Source: Bacteroidales bacterium (GTDB taxonomy: Bacteria > Bacteroidota > Bacteroidia > Bacteroidales > F082). From it: a stretch of DNA of 38,290 nt. The position numbers and the translations under genes were made by a program. Location: the NCBI GenBank assembly GCA_030690365.1, contig JAUYGX010000083.1:1-38290 (forward strand), given 5' to 3'. Of this stretch, positions 9,294 to 19,100 are shown one piece after another. Each line of letters opens with the position of its first letter. The stretch's first letter is position 1. The notes beneath the pieces are model-generated. The model saw nothing but the letters and a program-made list of their open reading frames with translations. It was not told the DNA's origin and ran no database searches.

Positions 9294-9301
9294 CAAATAT
9301 A
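9294..9301 (-). promoter_or_regulatory. -7 promoter element of ferredoxin (TATATTTG)
   Basis: TATATTTG on the minus strand, 31 bases before the ferredoxin start, matches TAnnTTTG. No clear -33 element. Confidence 0.5.
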
Positions 9302-9512
9302 CAGATATTGTTTTTAGAATGAGGTTAAAAAATGTTTGAATTTTGTTGATTTCGATCAGCAGAAGGGCAAAAAAACGCATTTGAAAGCACGATTGTACCA
9401 GTAGCCGGATGGGTGCTTCTGATTTTAGTTATTTTATCAGGTGATTAGCAGTTATTTATTCAAGATCTTTCGAAAATGGTAGTTTGTAATTTAGTCTGAT
9501 TCTATTTTACTA

Positions 9513-9536
9513 CCCGATTTTTAAATCGGGGTTTTT
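9513..9536 (+). terminator. Orphan terminator-like hairpin
   Basis: CCCGATTT (9513-9520), 2-base loop, AAATCGGG (9523-9530), then GTTTTT. It has the form of an intrinsic terminator on the plus strand, but no plus-strand gene precedes it. Confidence 0.45.
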
Positions 9537-9638
9537 AGATATGTTTTAAAGTATTGTTAATCAGTATTTATAGAAATGGTGCAATCGATTTCATTCGAAG
9601 GTATATTAATTGAGTACAAAAAAGGCATTCCACCGGGT

Positions 9639-9667
9639 TTTGTTGAATAAGATTAAGTTTAATTTTG
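9639..9667 (+). promoter_or_regulatory. korAB promoter (TTTG - 17 bases - TAATTTTG)
   Basis: TTTG at 9639-9642 and TAATTTTG at 9660-9667 match the two Bacteroidota promoter elements. The spacing is close to the usual one and the -7 element sits 22 bases before the korA start. Confidence 0.6.
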
Positions 9668-9689
9668 CCCTGTTTTAAAATTAATTCAA

Positions 9690-11537
9690 ATGACATCCAA
9701 AAAAGACAGAGTAGTTGAATTGAAAAAAGCCGTTATTCGTTTCGCTGGCGACTCCGGAGACGGAATGCAGCTAACAGGAAATCTTTTTTCTGATTCAACA
9801 GCTTTTGCAGGAAATGATTTTGCCACTTTTCCTGATTATCCCGCAGAAATCCGGGCACCCCAGGGTACAGTTTCTGGTGTTTCTGGTTTTCAAATCCATT
9901 TCGGTCAGGTAGATATTCATACCTCCGGCGACTTAGCCGATGTATTGGTGGCCATGAATCCGGCTTCGCTGAAAGCCAATATGAGCTGGATTACCAGAGA
10001 GGCCATCATTATTGTTGACAGTGATGCTTTTACTGATAAAAACCTCGAAAAGGCAGGTTATAAAACCGATCCCCTGGAGGATGGTACGCTCAATGGGCAC
10101 ATTTTGGTGAAAGCTCCTATTTCAACCATGACCAAAGAGGCAGTAAAAGAATTGAACCTGGATAATAAAACGGCTCAGAAATCGAAAAATATGTTTGCAC
10201 TGGGCATTGTTTTTTACATGTTCAACCGTGATTACAAACCCACATTTAAGTTTTTTGAACAAAAATTTAAGGCAAATCCTTTAATCATTGAGGCTAATAA
10301 GGCTGTATTGACTGCTGGTTACTATTTTGGCGATACCCTCGAAGCATTTGCCAACACCTATAAAGTAGAGCCGGCTGATTTGAAAAAAGGCCTCTACCGC
10401 AATGTAACCGGAAACCTGGCTACTGCGTGGGGACTAATGGCTGCTTCAGAACGGTCAGGACGAAAAATTTTCCTGGGTTCATATCCCATTACTCCGGCTA
10501 CTGAAATACTTCAGGAATTAACGAAACATAAAGAGCTTTCTGTAATCGCACTTCAGGCCGAAGACGAAATCGCAGGCATTGTTTCTAGTATTGGTGCCTC
10601 TTTTACAGGATCTCTGGCAGTAACTTCCACCTCGGGGCCTGGTTTGTCTCTGAAAAGTGAAGCCATCGGATTGGCCGTTATTACCGAATTGCCCATTGTA
10701 ATTATTGATGTGCAACGTGGAGGACCATCCACCGGTTTACCTACCAAATCGGAACAGTCGGATTTATACCAGGCCTTGTTTGGCCGCAATGGTGAGGCTC
10801 CTGTGGTGGTGATGTCGGCTTTAAGCCCTGCAGATTGTTTTTTTGCTGCTTACGAAGCCTGTAAAATCTCGCTTGAACATATGACACCGGTAATTTTATT
10901 AACTGACGGTTCCATTGCCAATGGGTCAGAAGTTTTTAAAATTCCAAAAGTAGCCGATTTAGCAAACATCATCCCGCCTATTGTCCCTGCCAACGATCCT
11001 GATTACAAACCATATAAACGTAATCCTGAAACACTTAGTCGCCGTTGGGCATTACCCGGAACTGCGGGTTTGCGTCACCGATTGGGTGGTCTCGAAAAGG
11101 ACAATGTATTCGGAAACGTATCGCACGACCCGATGAACCACCAGTTGATGAGTGAGTTAAGAAAAGAAAAAGTAGAAAGAGTGGCCAATTTCATTCCCGA
11201 GCAGGAAGTGATTGGTGATGACAATGCCGATATACTTGTAGTTAGCTGGGGTGGAACTTATGGCGTGATGTTGACTGCCATCGAAGAGTTGCGTAATGAA
11301 GGCAAATCGGTAAGTTTGGCACATTTTAAACATATTATGCCATTGCCGCGAAACACCCGCGATATTTTGTCACGGCATAAAAAAATCCTTGTTTGCGAAA
11401 TTAATCTGGGGCAGTTCGTAAATTACCTGCGCATGCAGTTTCCTGAATTTGCCTATCTTCAATACAATAAAATCCAGGGCCTGCCCTTTATGGTTGCTGA
11501 ATTGAAAGATAAGGTTAATGAACTCTTAAACGATTAA
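9690..11537 (+). CDS. korA: 2-oxoglutarate:ferredoxin oxidoreductase, alpha subunit (gamma-alpha fusion)
   Basis: 615 residues. The N-terminal gamma domain (about 12-190) begins VIRFAGDSGDGMQLTG and contains PDYPAEIRAPQGTVSGV. It is fused to the pyrimidine-binding alpha domain (about 240-600: SYPITPATEILQEL, ALQAEDEIAGI, TSTSGPGLSLKSEAIGLA, DVQRGGPSTGLPTKSEQSDL). This fused form is the KorA type known from Bacteroidota and Actinobacteria. With KorB it oxidises 2-oxoglutarate and CoA to succinyl-CoA and CO2 while reducing ferredoxin, reversibly. It is followed by korB after 4 bases, so the two are one operon. Pyruvate as substrate is less likely, given the two-subunit form. Confidence 0.92.
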   Translation: MTSKKDRVVELKKAVIRFAGDSGDGMQLTGNLFSDSTAFAGNDFATFPDYPAEIRAPQGTVSGVSGFQIHFGQVDIHTSGDLADVLVAMNPASLKANMSWITREAIIIVDSDAFTDKNLEKAGYKTDPLEDGTLNGHILVKAPISTMTKEAVKELNLDNKTAQKSKNMFALGIVFYMFNRDYKPTFKFFEQKFKANPLIIEANKAVLTAGYYFGDTLEAFANTYKVEPADLKKGLYRNVTGNLATAWGLMAASERSGRKIFLGSYPITPATEILQELTKHKELSVIALQAEDEIAGIVSSIGASFTGSLAVTSTSGPGLSLKSEAIGLAVITELPIVIIDVQRGGPSTGLPTKSEQSDLYQALFGRNGEAPVVVMSALSPADCFFAAYEACKISLEHMTPVILLTDGSIANGSEVFKIPKVADLANIIPPIVPANDPDYKPYKRNPETLSRRWALPGTAGLRHRLGGLEKDNVFGNVSHDPMNHQLMSELRKEKVERVANFIPEQEVIGDDNADILVVSWGGTYGVMLTAIEELRNEGKSVSLAHFKHIMPLPRNTRDILSRHKKILVCEINLGQFVNYLRMQFPEFAYLQYNKIQGLPFMVAELKDKVNELLND

Positions 11538-11541
11538 TATC

Positions 11542-12573
11542 ATGGAAAATACGATAGTTACAAAAAATTTAGTGTTGTCGAAAGAAGATTTTGGAAGCGA
11601 TCAAATGGTAAAATGGTGCCCGGGTTGTGGCGACCATGCGATTTTAAAATCAATTGAAAATGTATTTCCTGAAATGGGTATTGCCAAGGAAGATTTTGTG
11701 GTGGTATCGGGTATTGGTTGCTCTTCGCGGTTTCCATATTATATGAATACCTACGGTTTTCATGGAATTCACGGACGCGCTGCCGCTTTGGCAACTGGTG
11801 TAAAGCTGGCAAATCCAAAATTAAGCGTTTGGATGATTTCGGGCGATGGCGACTCAATGGCCATTGGCGGGAACCACTTTATCCACATCGCACGACGCAA
11901 CCTCGACATCAATTACCTGATGTTTAACAATAAAATCTATGGGTTAACCAAAGGACAGTATTCGCCTACCACTCCCAAAGGATCGAAAACCAAGAGCTCG
12001 CCTCAGGGATCGTTCGAAACACCATTTAACCCGGGTGAACTTGTTATCGGGGCTCGTGGTAAATTCTTTGCCAGAGTTATTGATACCAACCTTAAGTTAA
12101 TGACGCAGGTTTTTCGTGAAGCTGCTGAGCACAAAGGAACTTCCATCGTGGAAATCCTTGCCAACTGCGTTATTTTTAACAACCAGGTTCATGCGCTCAT
12201 TACCGGACGCGAAACCAAAGACGACAATCAGATTATCCTGGAAGCAGGCAAACCCATGATTTTTGGTGCCAACAACGATAAGGGAATCGTTTTGAGAGGA
12301 ACTAAACTGGTGGCGGTTGAAATTGGAAAAGATGGCATCACCGAAGCCGATCTGTTGGTGCACGATCCTTCAGACCCTGATCCGGGTATCCACCTGATGC
12401 TGGCCAATATGGCACCACCTGAACTTCCTGCAGCCTTAGGCGTTATCAGGTCGGTAGCTGCTGAAACCCTCGAAGAGGCCATGTATGCTTCCATCGCTCA
12501 CGAGAAAAAAGTATCTAAAATTAAATGTGTCGACGATCTGCTCACCAGCGGAGCAACCTGGACGATAGATTAA
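11542..12573 (+). CDS. korB: 2-oxoglutarate:ferredoxin oxidoreductase, beta subunit
   Basis: 343 residues. Thiamine-diphosphate-binding subunit. The TPP motif begins SGDGDSMAIGGNH (100-112) and ends with FNNKIYGLTKGQYSPTT. Cysteines C26 and C29 (WCPGCGDH), C60 (GIGCSS) and C209 (ILANCV) are placed as in KorB/PorB enzymes that bind one [4Fe-4S] cluster. It lacks the extra eight-cysteine ferredoxin domain, so electrons must leave to an external ferredoxin; the 55-residue one next door is the obvious candidate. It ends the operon, followed by a strong terminator. Confidence 0.93.
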   Translation: MENTIVTKNLVLSKEDFGSDQMVKWCPGCGDHAILKSIENVFPEMGIAKEDFVVVSGIGCSSRFPYYMNTYGFHGIHGRAAALATGVKLANPKLSVWMISGDGDSMAIGGNHFIHIARRNLDINYLMFNNKIYGLTKGQYSPTTPKGSKTKSSPQGSFETPFNPGELVIGARGKFFARVIDTNLKLMTQVFREAAEHKGTSIVEILANCVIFNNQVHALITGRETKDDNQIILEAGKPMIFGANNDKGIVLRGTKLVAVEIGKDGITEADLLVHDPSDPDPGIHLMLANMAPPELPAALGVIRSVAAETLEEAMYASIAHEKKVSKIKCVDDLLTSGATWTID

Positions 12574-12594
12574 TCATTCAGATGAGTTAACCAA

Positions 12595-12629
12595 AATCCC
12601 CGGCCAATCTGTTGGCCGGGGATTTTTTT
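12595..12629 (+). terminator. Intrinsic terminator of korAB
   Basis: Perfect 13-bp stem AATCCCCGGCCAA / TTGGCCGGGGATT with loop TCTG, followed by more T. It begins 21 bases after the korB stop. Confidence 0.92.
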
Positions 12630-12684
12630 AGTTAAATATCCTTTCATTTAGTGCATTGTTTTTTTCATACAACAGAATAAAACG

Positions 12685-12692
12685 TACTTTTG
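12685..12692 (+). promoter_or_regulatory. -7 promoter element (TACTTTTG)
   Basis: TACTTTTG matches TAnnTTTG, 32 bases before the lipoprotein start. The -33 area is a T-run (TTGTTTTTTTC). Confidence 0.5.
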
Positions 12693-12724
12693 TTCGTTTT
12701 AATTTCGTTGAAAAATAGTGAGAA

Positions 12725-13747
12725 ATGAATAAATATACCCTTGGTTCCATCGTATTTTTAATGCTGATTTTTTTTGGAGGTTGTTCCACAGATGTGGATA
12801 TGTATGACGATTATAAGGATATTACCGTTGTGTATGGTATTGTAGATGTCGACAGCGATACCACCTGGATTAAGATAACCAAAGCATTTTCCGGGCCCGG
12901 TAATGCACTTGTGATTGCCGCCAATCCCGATTCGAGTAACTATCCATTTAAACTTGATGTTCAGTTAATTGGAAAAAAATTGGGCAGCGATGAACTACCT
13001 CCAATCGTGTTGGATACCATCACCATTCATAACAAGCAAATCGCAGAATATATTGTAAATAATGACGGAGATACCGTTGTTTTGCATCCATTCTACGGTC
13101 CCAATCAACTCATGTATTATACCACCGAGCCTTTGCGAAACGACTATACCTATCAATTGCAAATAGACAATAAAGGAAAAATAATCAAGGGTGAGACCTC
13201 TATGATCAGCAATTTTGGAGTTACAGGACCTGTTAACAGAATTTCATTTTCACTCACACCTCCTCCAACCGATCCCACCATTGAGTGGAAATCGGTAAAA
13301 AATGGTAAACGCTACGAAGTATCGCTCACCTTTAATTATAAAGAGCTTGTGCCCGGGTCGTTAGATACAACAAACAAATCGGTGAGTTGGTTTTTAGGAG
13401 TTCGTAAATCCAATACAGTGGAGGGAGGCGAAGATATGTCCATCACTTACAATGGAAGCAACTTTTTTACTTTGCTTGAGAACGAACTACCGGACATTCC
13501 AAATGTTCAGCGGTGGGCAGGCCTTGTTGATATTCATATTGCTGCCGGATCGCAAGTGTTGCAAACATTTCTCGATATAAATGGCGCTTCGGGCAGTTTG
13601 CTTGAAGAAGTCCCTTTATATACCAATTTGGATGGTGGCATTGGCATTTTTGCTTCGCGTCACAATACGGTGCGCTCGTTAAAACTTACATCTCTTACCG
13701 AAGCAGACCTGATAAAGCAGGATCTGGGTTTTAAACCACCTCAATAG
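12725..13747 (+). CDS. Predicted lipoprotein resembling the DUF4249 group
   Basis: 340 residues. A lipoprotein signal peptide ends in the lipobox FFGGC, so C20 should be lipidated. Next comes an acidic stretch, then ITVVYGIVDVDSDTTWIKITKAFSG, whose pattern recalls the Bacteroidota DUF4249-type outer-membrane-associated lipoproteins often found near TonB-dependent receptors. No receptor gene is adjacent here. The body appears beta-rich with no catalytic motif. It is a single gene with its own promoter element. Localisation is well supported; the family assignment is tentative and the function unknown. Confidence 0.65.
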   Translation: MNKYTLGSIVFLMLIFFGGCSTDVDMYDDYKDITVVYGIVDVDSDTTWIKITKAFSGPGNALVIAANPDSSNYPFKLDVQLIGKKLGSDELPPIVLDTITIHNKQIAEYIVNNDGDTVVLHPFYGPNQLMYYTTEPLRNDYTYQLQIDNKGKIIKGETSMISNFGVTGPVNRISFSLTPPPTDPTIEWKSVKNGKRYEVSLTFNYKELVPGSLDTTNKSVSWFLGVRKSNTVEGGEDMSITYNGSNFFTLLENELPDIPNVQRWAGLVDIHIAAGSQVLQTFLDINGASGSLLEEVPLYTNLDGGIGIFASRHNTVRSLKLTSLTEADLIKQDLGFKPPQ

Positions 13748-14009
13748 GAGACCGACACATCTAATCATTATTGCCTTTCTGATACTTTCTTTGGCTCGTG
13801 CTGCCTTTTTGTCACAGTTTACCAGAAGTAAACTCCAGTGTTATATGCATTTCCAATTTACTGATAAAGCTCATATAATCAGATGTTAACATATCCTGGG
13901 TTAGAGGTTTGAAGAAATTTCTATAAAGTGTGTTTCGTTGCCGTATTTGTTTTGGCACAATGATTGAGTTTCCCATGAAAATCGTTGAAAGAACCAAAAT
14001 TTATATAAC

Positions 14010-15929
14010 ATGGGAAAAATAATTGGAATTGACTTAGGAACAACCAACTCTTGCGTAGCCGTAATGGAAGGCAATGAGCCAGTTGTCATTCCTAACAGCG
14101 AAGGTCGTCGTACAACACCTTCGATTGTTGCATTTACGGATAATGGTGAACGCAAAGTGGGCGATCCTGCCAAACGTCAGGCCATCACAAACCCAACCAA
14201 AACAGTTTCCTCCATCAAGCGTTTTATGGGAAACAAGTTCAAAGAAATGGGTACAGAAATAGAACGAGCCTCATACAAAGTAGTAAAGGGAGACAATGAT
14301 ACTCCACGTGTGAAAATTGATGACAGAGAATATTCGCCACAGGAGATTTCAGCCATGGTGCTTCAGAAAATGAAGAAAACCGCTGAAGATTACTTGGGAC
14401 ATACCGTTACCGAAGCTGTAATTACAGTGCCTGCTTATTTTGATGATTCTGAACGTCAGGCAACTAAAGAAGCTGGTGAAATTGCAGGTTTAATTGTAAG
14501 AAGAATTATCAATGAACCTACCGCAGCTGCTTTGGCCTACGGATTGGATAAAAAGAAAGAAGACTCTAAAATTGCCGTTTACGACTTGGGTGGAGGAACA
14601 TTTGATATTTCTATCCTGGAATTGGGAGATGGCGTTTTTGAAGTAAAATCGACCAACGGAAATACCCACCTTGGTGGTGATGATTTCGACCAGACCATCA
14701 TCGATTGGTTGGCTGCAGAGTTTAAGAAAGACGAAGGTCTCGATCTGAAAAAAGATCCAATGGCTTTACAGCGTTTGAAAGAAGCTGCCGAAAAGGCAAA
14801 AATCGAACTTTCGAGTGCTACCGAAACCGAAATCAACCTGCCCTATATTATGCCTGTTGACGGTGTGCCAAAACACCTGGTTAAAAAATTAACCCGTGCA
14901 AAGTTTGAGCAATTGGCTGATAAGTTGATTCACGCCACTATAAAACCTTGTGAAGATGCAATCCGCGATGCTGGTTTAAATGTAGCCGACATTGATGAAG
15001 TAATCCTCGTGGGGGGTTCAACCCGTATTCCTGCCATTCAGGATTTGGTGAAGAAAATTTTTGGAAAAGAGCCTTCAAAAGGCGTTAATCCTGACGAAGT
15101 TGTTGCTTTGGGTGCCGCCATTCAGGGTGGTGTTTTAACCGGAGAAGTTAAAGATGTTCTGTTACTTGATGTAACCCCGCTTACACTTGGAATCGAAACC
15201 ATGGGTGGAGTAATGACCAAGTTAATTGAGTCGAATACAACCATTCCTACCAAGAAATCAGAAACATTCTCAACCGCATCGGACAACCAACCTTCGGTAG
15301 AAATCCACATTTTACAGGGTGAACGCCCTATGGCCAACCAAAATAAAAGCATCGGTCGTTTCCATCTGGATGGCATTCCACCAGCACCTCGTGGCATTCC
15401 CCAGATTGAAGTTACTTTCGATATCGACTCAAATGGTATCCTGAATGTATCTGCCAAAGACAAAGCTTCCGGGAAAACCCAAAGCATTCGTATAGAAGCC
15501 TCATCGGGATTGTCGGATGAAGAAATAAAAAGAATGAAGGCCGAAGCTGAAGCAAACGCCGATTCCGATAAAAAAGAACGCGAAAGAGTGGATAAGCTCA
15601 ATGCGGCTGATGCACTGATTTTCCAGACAGAAAAGCAGTTGAAAGAGTTTGGAGATAAAGTTCCTGCCGATAAAAAATCGGAAATTGAAACTGCACTCGA
15701 AAAGTTGCGTACAGCCCACAAGAGCCAGGATATTGCTGCTGTTGATGCAGCCATGGAACAGTTAAACGCGGTTTGGCAGAAGGCCAGCGAAGAAATGTAC
15801 AAGGGTACTCAGGGCAATCCTCAGCAAGAACAACCCGGCGCTGCCCCCGGAGGAGATGCCGGTCATACCAAAGGATCGGGCGATGACGAAGTTACTGACG
15901 TTGATTTTGAGGAAGTTGACGATAAATAG
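14010..15929 (+). CDS. dnaK: Chaperone DnaK (Hsp70)
   Basis: 639 residues, the standard length. ATPase domain 1 to about 380: phosphate-1 loop [13 protein letters not shown], phosphate-2 [16 protein letters not shown], adenosine motif [14 protein letters not shown]. Linker [15 protein letters not shown]. Substrate-binding domain about 390-500. Helical lid ends in a Gly/Gln-rich tail with terminal [15 protein letters not shown], the conserved Hsp70 end that contacts partners. It folds proteins with DnaJ and GrpE, neither of which is encoded here, so it stands alone as in many Bacteroidota. No CIRCE element was seen upstream. A terminator follows 13 bases after the stop. Confidence 0.98.
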   Translation: MGKIIGIDLGTTNSCVAVMEGNEPVVIPNSEGRRTTPSIVAFTDNGERKVGDPAKRQAITNPTKTVSSIKRFMGNKFKEMGTEIERASYKVVKGDNDTPRVKIDDREYSPQEISAMVLQKMKKTAEDYLGHTVTEAVITVPAYFDDSERQATKEAGEIAGLIVRRIINEPTAAALAYGLDKKKEDSKIAVYDLGGGTFDISILELGDGVFEVKSTNGNTHLGGDDFDQTIIDWLAAEFKKDEGLDLKKDPMALQRLKEAAEKAKIELSSATETEINLPYIMPVDGVPKHLVKKLTRAKFEQLADKLIHATIKPCEDAIRDAGLNVADIDEVILVGGSTRIPAIQDLVKKIFGKEPSKGVNPDEVVALGAAIQGGVLTGEVKDVLLLDVTPLTLGIETMGGVMTKLIESNTTIPTKKSETFSTASDNQPSVEIHILQGERPMANQNKSIGRFHLDGIPPAPRGIPQIEVTFDIDSNGILNVSAKDKASGKTQSIRIEASSGLSDEEIKRMKAEAEANADSDKKERERVDKLNAADALIFQTEKQLKEFGDKVPADKKSEIETALEKLRTAHKSQDIAAVDAAMEQLNAVWQKASEEMYKGTQGNPQQEQPGAAPGGDAGHTKGSGDDEVTDVDFEEVDDK

Positions 15930-15942
15930 AACTTGAGTTTTT

Positions 15943-15977
15943 AAAAAAAGCCATCCGCAGGGATGGCTTTTTTTTTT
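15943..15977 (+). terminator. Intrinsic terminator of dnaK
   Basis: Stem AGCCATCC / GGATGGCT with loop GCAG, extended by an A-run pairing with a T-run of ten. It immediately follows dnaK. Confidence 0.93.
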
Positions 15978-16119
15978 AATCATTATTTACACCCACATTT
16001 TTAAGAAATGCCGTATAGTGTATGATTTTTTATTAACTTAGTCGGCTCGTTTATATTATACGATTCGATTATTAATAATCAGTTAATGAATAGGTAATCA
16101 TGGGATATTTTATCATACG

Positions 16120-16127
16120 TAATTTTG
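16120..16127 (+). promoter_or_regulatory. -7 promoter element (TAATTTTG)
   Basis: TAATTTTG matches TAnnTTTG, 40 bases before the start of the large lamin-tail protein. No clear -33 element. Confidence 0.5.
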
Positions 16128-16167
16128 TAAATTAACAACAATACAATAAACATTAAACTAATTTATT

Positions 16168-19100
16168 ATGAGGAATTTATTTACGTTTTTAAAGGTGTTT
16201 ACGCTGCTAATTGCATTATCAGCTGCAATGCCAACCATCATGGCTCAAAATGCCTGGATTAACGAACTGCATTACGACAATTCAGGTGGAGATGTTAACG
16301 AATTTATTGAGGTAGTTATTGAGAACCCGGGTAGCTATGCTTTGTCGGATTTTTCTGTTGACTTGTACAATGGAAGTAATGGTACTACCTACAACACTAA
16401 AACATTAGATGTTTTTACAGTTGGTTCTACAATTGGCAATTTTACTTTTTATACTTATGTATATCCGGTAAATGGCATCCAAAATGGAGCTCCTGATGGT
16501 CTTTCTTTAAGTTATCAGACCGTACTGATTCCAGGGCAATTTTTGAGCTATGAAGGCACCCTCGTTGCCACCAATGGACCGGCCATTGGCCTTACATCAA
16601 CTGACATAGGCGTTTCAGAAGGAGGTGCCGGCCCGGGAGAGTCGTTGCAATTAGGCGGTGGCGGAACCATGTACAGTGATTTTACCTGGCAAAATTCATC
16701 AGCCGAAACACCTGGTTTAGAGAACAATAACCAAAGTATTGGCGGCGTTGCTCCTCCCGTACCTGTAGCCATTTATTATGAGCCGTTTGATGCCGATCTG
16801 GGGCAAACTACCACTTCTAGTGTCATTGGGGCCCAGGTGTGGGGATATGCGGCCTTTGGTAACCCGGCTGGTTGCTCAGCAATGAGTGGTTATGATGGTG
16901 GTCCGATGGACAATGAAGACTGGCTGGTTACCAACGCCATCAACTGTACCAATTATACGAATGTTACCTTGAACTTCGATCATGCTGTAAACTATGCTGA
17001 TAATAGCGGCCTTTCGGTACTTATCTCAACTGACTACGATGGAGTTGGAGATCCAAACAATTTTACATGGACCGATTTAACCAGTCTATGTACATTTCCT
17101 GCAACTCCCAGTTGGAGCTTCATTGATGGAGGTACAGTAGATATTAATGCTTTGGTTGGTTCATCTACTTACATTGCTTTTAAATATGTAAGTGTTACAA
17201 CAGCAGATGCAGCCACCTGGGAAGTAGACAATATCACTGTTGCAGGCGACTTTAGCCTTCAAATAAATATTGCCGGTTCGTTCAACGGATGGAATGCGGC
17301 CGATCCAGATTATGCCATGACTTTAAATGCAAATGGACTGGCAGAACTTACTCATAGCCTGGATGCCGGAACAAATGAATATAAAGTTGTTGAAGATGGT
17401 AACTGGTTTCCTGGCGACAACCAAGTGATTACACTTGCCGCTACCACCGACATTACCTGGAAATACAACTTTGAAGCAAACCTGGTTTCGCATACTCTTC
17501 CGGTTGTTGCTGGTGATTTTGTCTCAGAATTGGGTGGTACCGACTGGGAACCGACTGATTTAATTGGAGAAATGTCAGATCCTGAAGGGGATGATATTTA
17601 CACATTGGAACTCCTTATTCCTGCCGGTAACTACGAAGCCAAGGTTACCCTGAACCAAAACTGGAACCAGAGTACAGGTGGCAACGTACCCTTTGCTACC
17701 GATGGAATTACACCTACCGTATTTACCTATGATTTTCCAAACAATACAACCACCATTAGTGGTCCTCCACCACCAACCGACCTGGTTACATTTATCGTGG
17801 ATGATGCAGCCGGAATGAATTATGATGGTTTTGCCCTCAAAGGAAGTTGGGATGCCAATGGCCAGTACGACCCAAGCTGGGGCGGCGGAGCTGAGCATAC
17901 TGCTTTTTACGATGATGGAACAAATGGTGATGCCGTAGCAGGTGATCATATCTGGACCTGCCAGCAAGAACTTGTTGTGGATGGAGGAACCAATGCATGG
18001 GAATGGGGCGTAAACGATACAGAAAGTAACTGGATTGCCGGTAACTGGGGATTTACAGTTCCTGACCAAACGCCTCAAACATTAAGCTGGACTGTTCCTG
18101 CTACACCAGCACTGGTGATCAATGAAATTATGTATAACTCGCCCGGCTCTGACGAAGAGTGGGTTGAATTATACAACAATACAGATCAACCTATAAGTCT
18201 TGAAAACTGGAAACTGCTTGATAATGATGCTGCTCACACGCCCATCACCATTCCTGCAGGTTATACTATTGGTGCTTATGGTTATTTTACCATTGAAGTG
18301 GCTACAAGTGGTGCATTCCCGTTTACACCTGATTATGATGGAAGTGGTAATTTTAATTTTACCAATACAACTGATGTAGTTCGTTTATACAATGCAAATG
18401 GTATTCTAATTGATATCGTCAGTTTTGGTGATAGTGACCCATGGCCATCCAGCCCTGACGGTTATGGCCCGTCACTTTCGTTGTTTCACCCCGATCTGGA
18501 TAATGCTTTACCAGAAAGCTGGAGAGGCAGTAACGAAGATGGCGGTACTCCTGGCACAATCAACTTCCCTATTAATATTGTAACTCCTAACGGTGGCGAA
18601 ACCATCGACCAGGGATCCAGCTATGATATTACCTGGACAGTTGAAGGTTGGGACGGAAATGTCGATATCAATCTTGTAAGAGAAGGACAGAACCCGGTTC
18701 TGCTGGTGTCAAATCTGGCGGTTTCAAATCAATCGTTTACCTGGAACGTATTTACTACCGTTGAGCCTGCAACCGATTATAAAATTATGATCTCCGAAAC
18801 CACCGGTGGCAATCCATTCGATATGAGCGATGATTTCTTCACAGTCAATGAGGTAATCGAGATGCCTGAGATTGTGATTACCGAAATCATGTACAATCCT
18901 CCTGAATCAGGAAACGATTCTTTAGAGTTTATCGAACTTTATAACAATGGTGTTGATGCCGTTGATTTGGAAGGATTTTATTTCTCCAAAGGAGTAGATT
19001 ATACATTCCCCGCAATGACCTTATTGCCCGATTCGTACCAGGTTATTGGTATTAATTCTGCAGCCATGCTTTCAACTTTTGGTGTAGTTGCCGAACAGTG

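Larger units (their letters stand above)
9263..9689. other. Intergenic region between ferredoxin and korA
   Basis: 427 bases between divergent genes. It holds the ferredoxin promoter element (9294-9301), an orphan plus-strand terminator-like hairpin (9513-9536) and the korA promoter (9639-9667). No protein-coding frame is convincing. A small RNA ending at the orphan hairpin is possible but unproven. Confidence 0.55.

Noticed and set aside
13816-13834. AGTTTAC/GTAAACT inverted repeat after the lipoprotein gene
   Set aside because: Short, with no T-run, so not reported as a terminator.
13812-13997. 61-codon minus-strand open frame upstream of dnaK
   Set aside because: It lies in the dnaK leader region, matches nothing recognisable and has no promoter or neighbour support.
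15122-15802. 226-codon open frame antisense to dnaK
   Set aside because: Shadow frame produced by dnaK codon usage; its translation is Ser/Phe-rich with no domain.
17575-18078. 167-codon open frame antisense to the large lamin-tail gene
   Set aside because: Shadow of a strongly supported gene on the other strand; no domain or start context.
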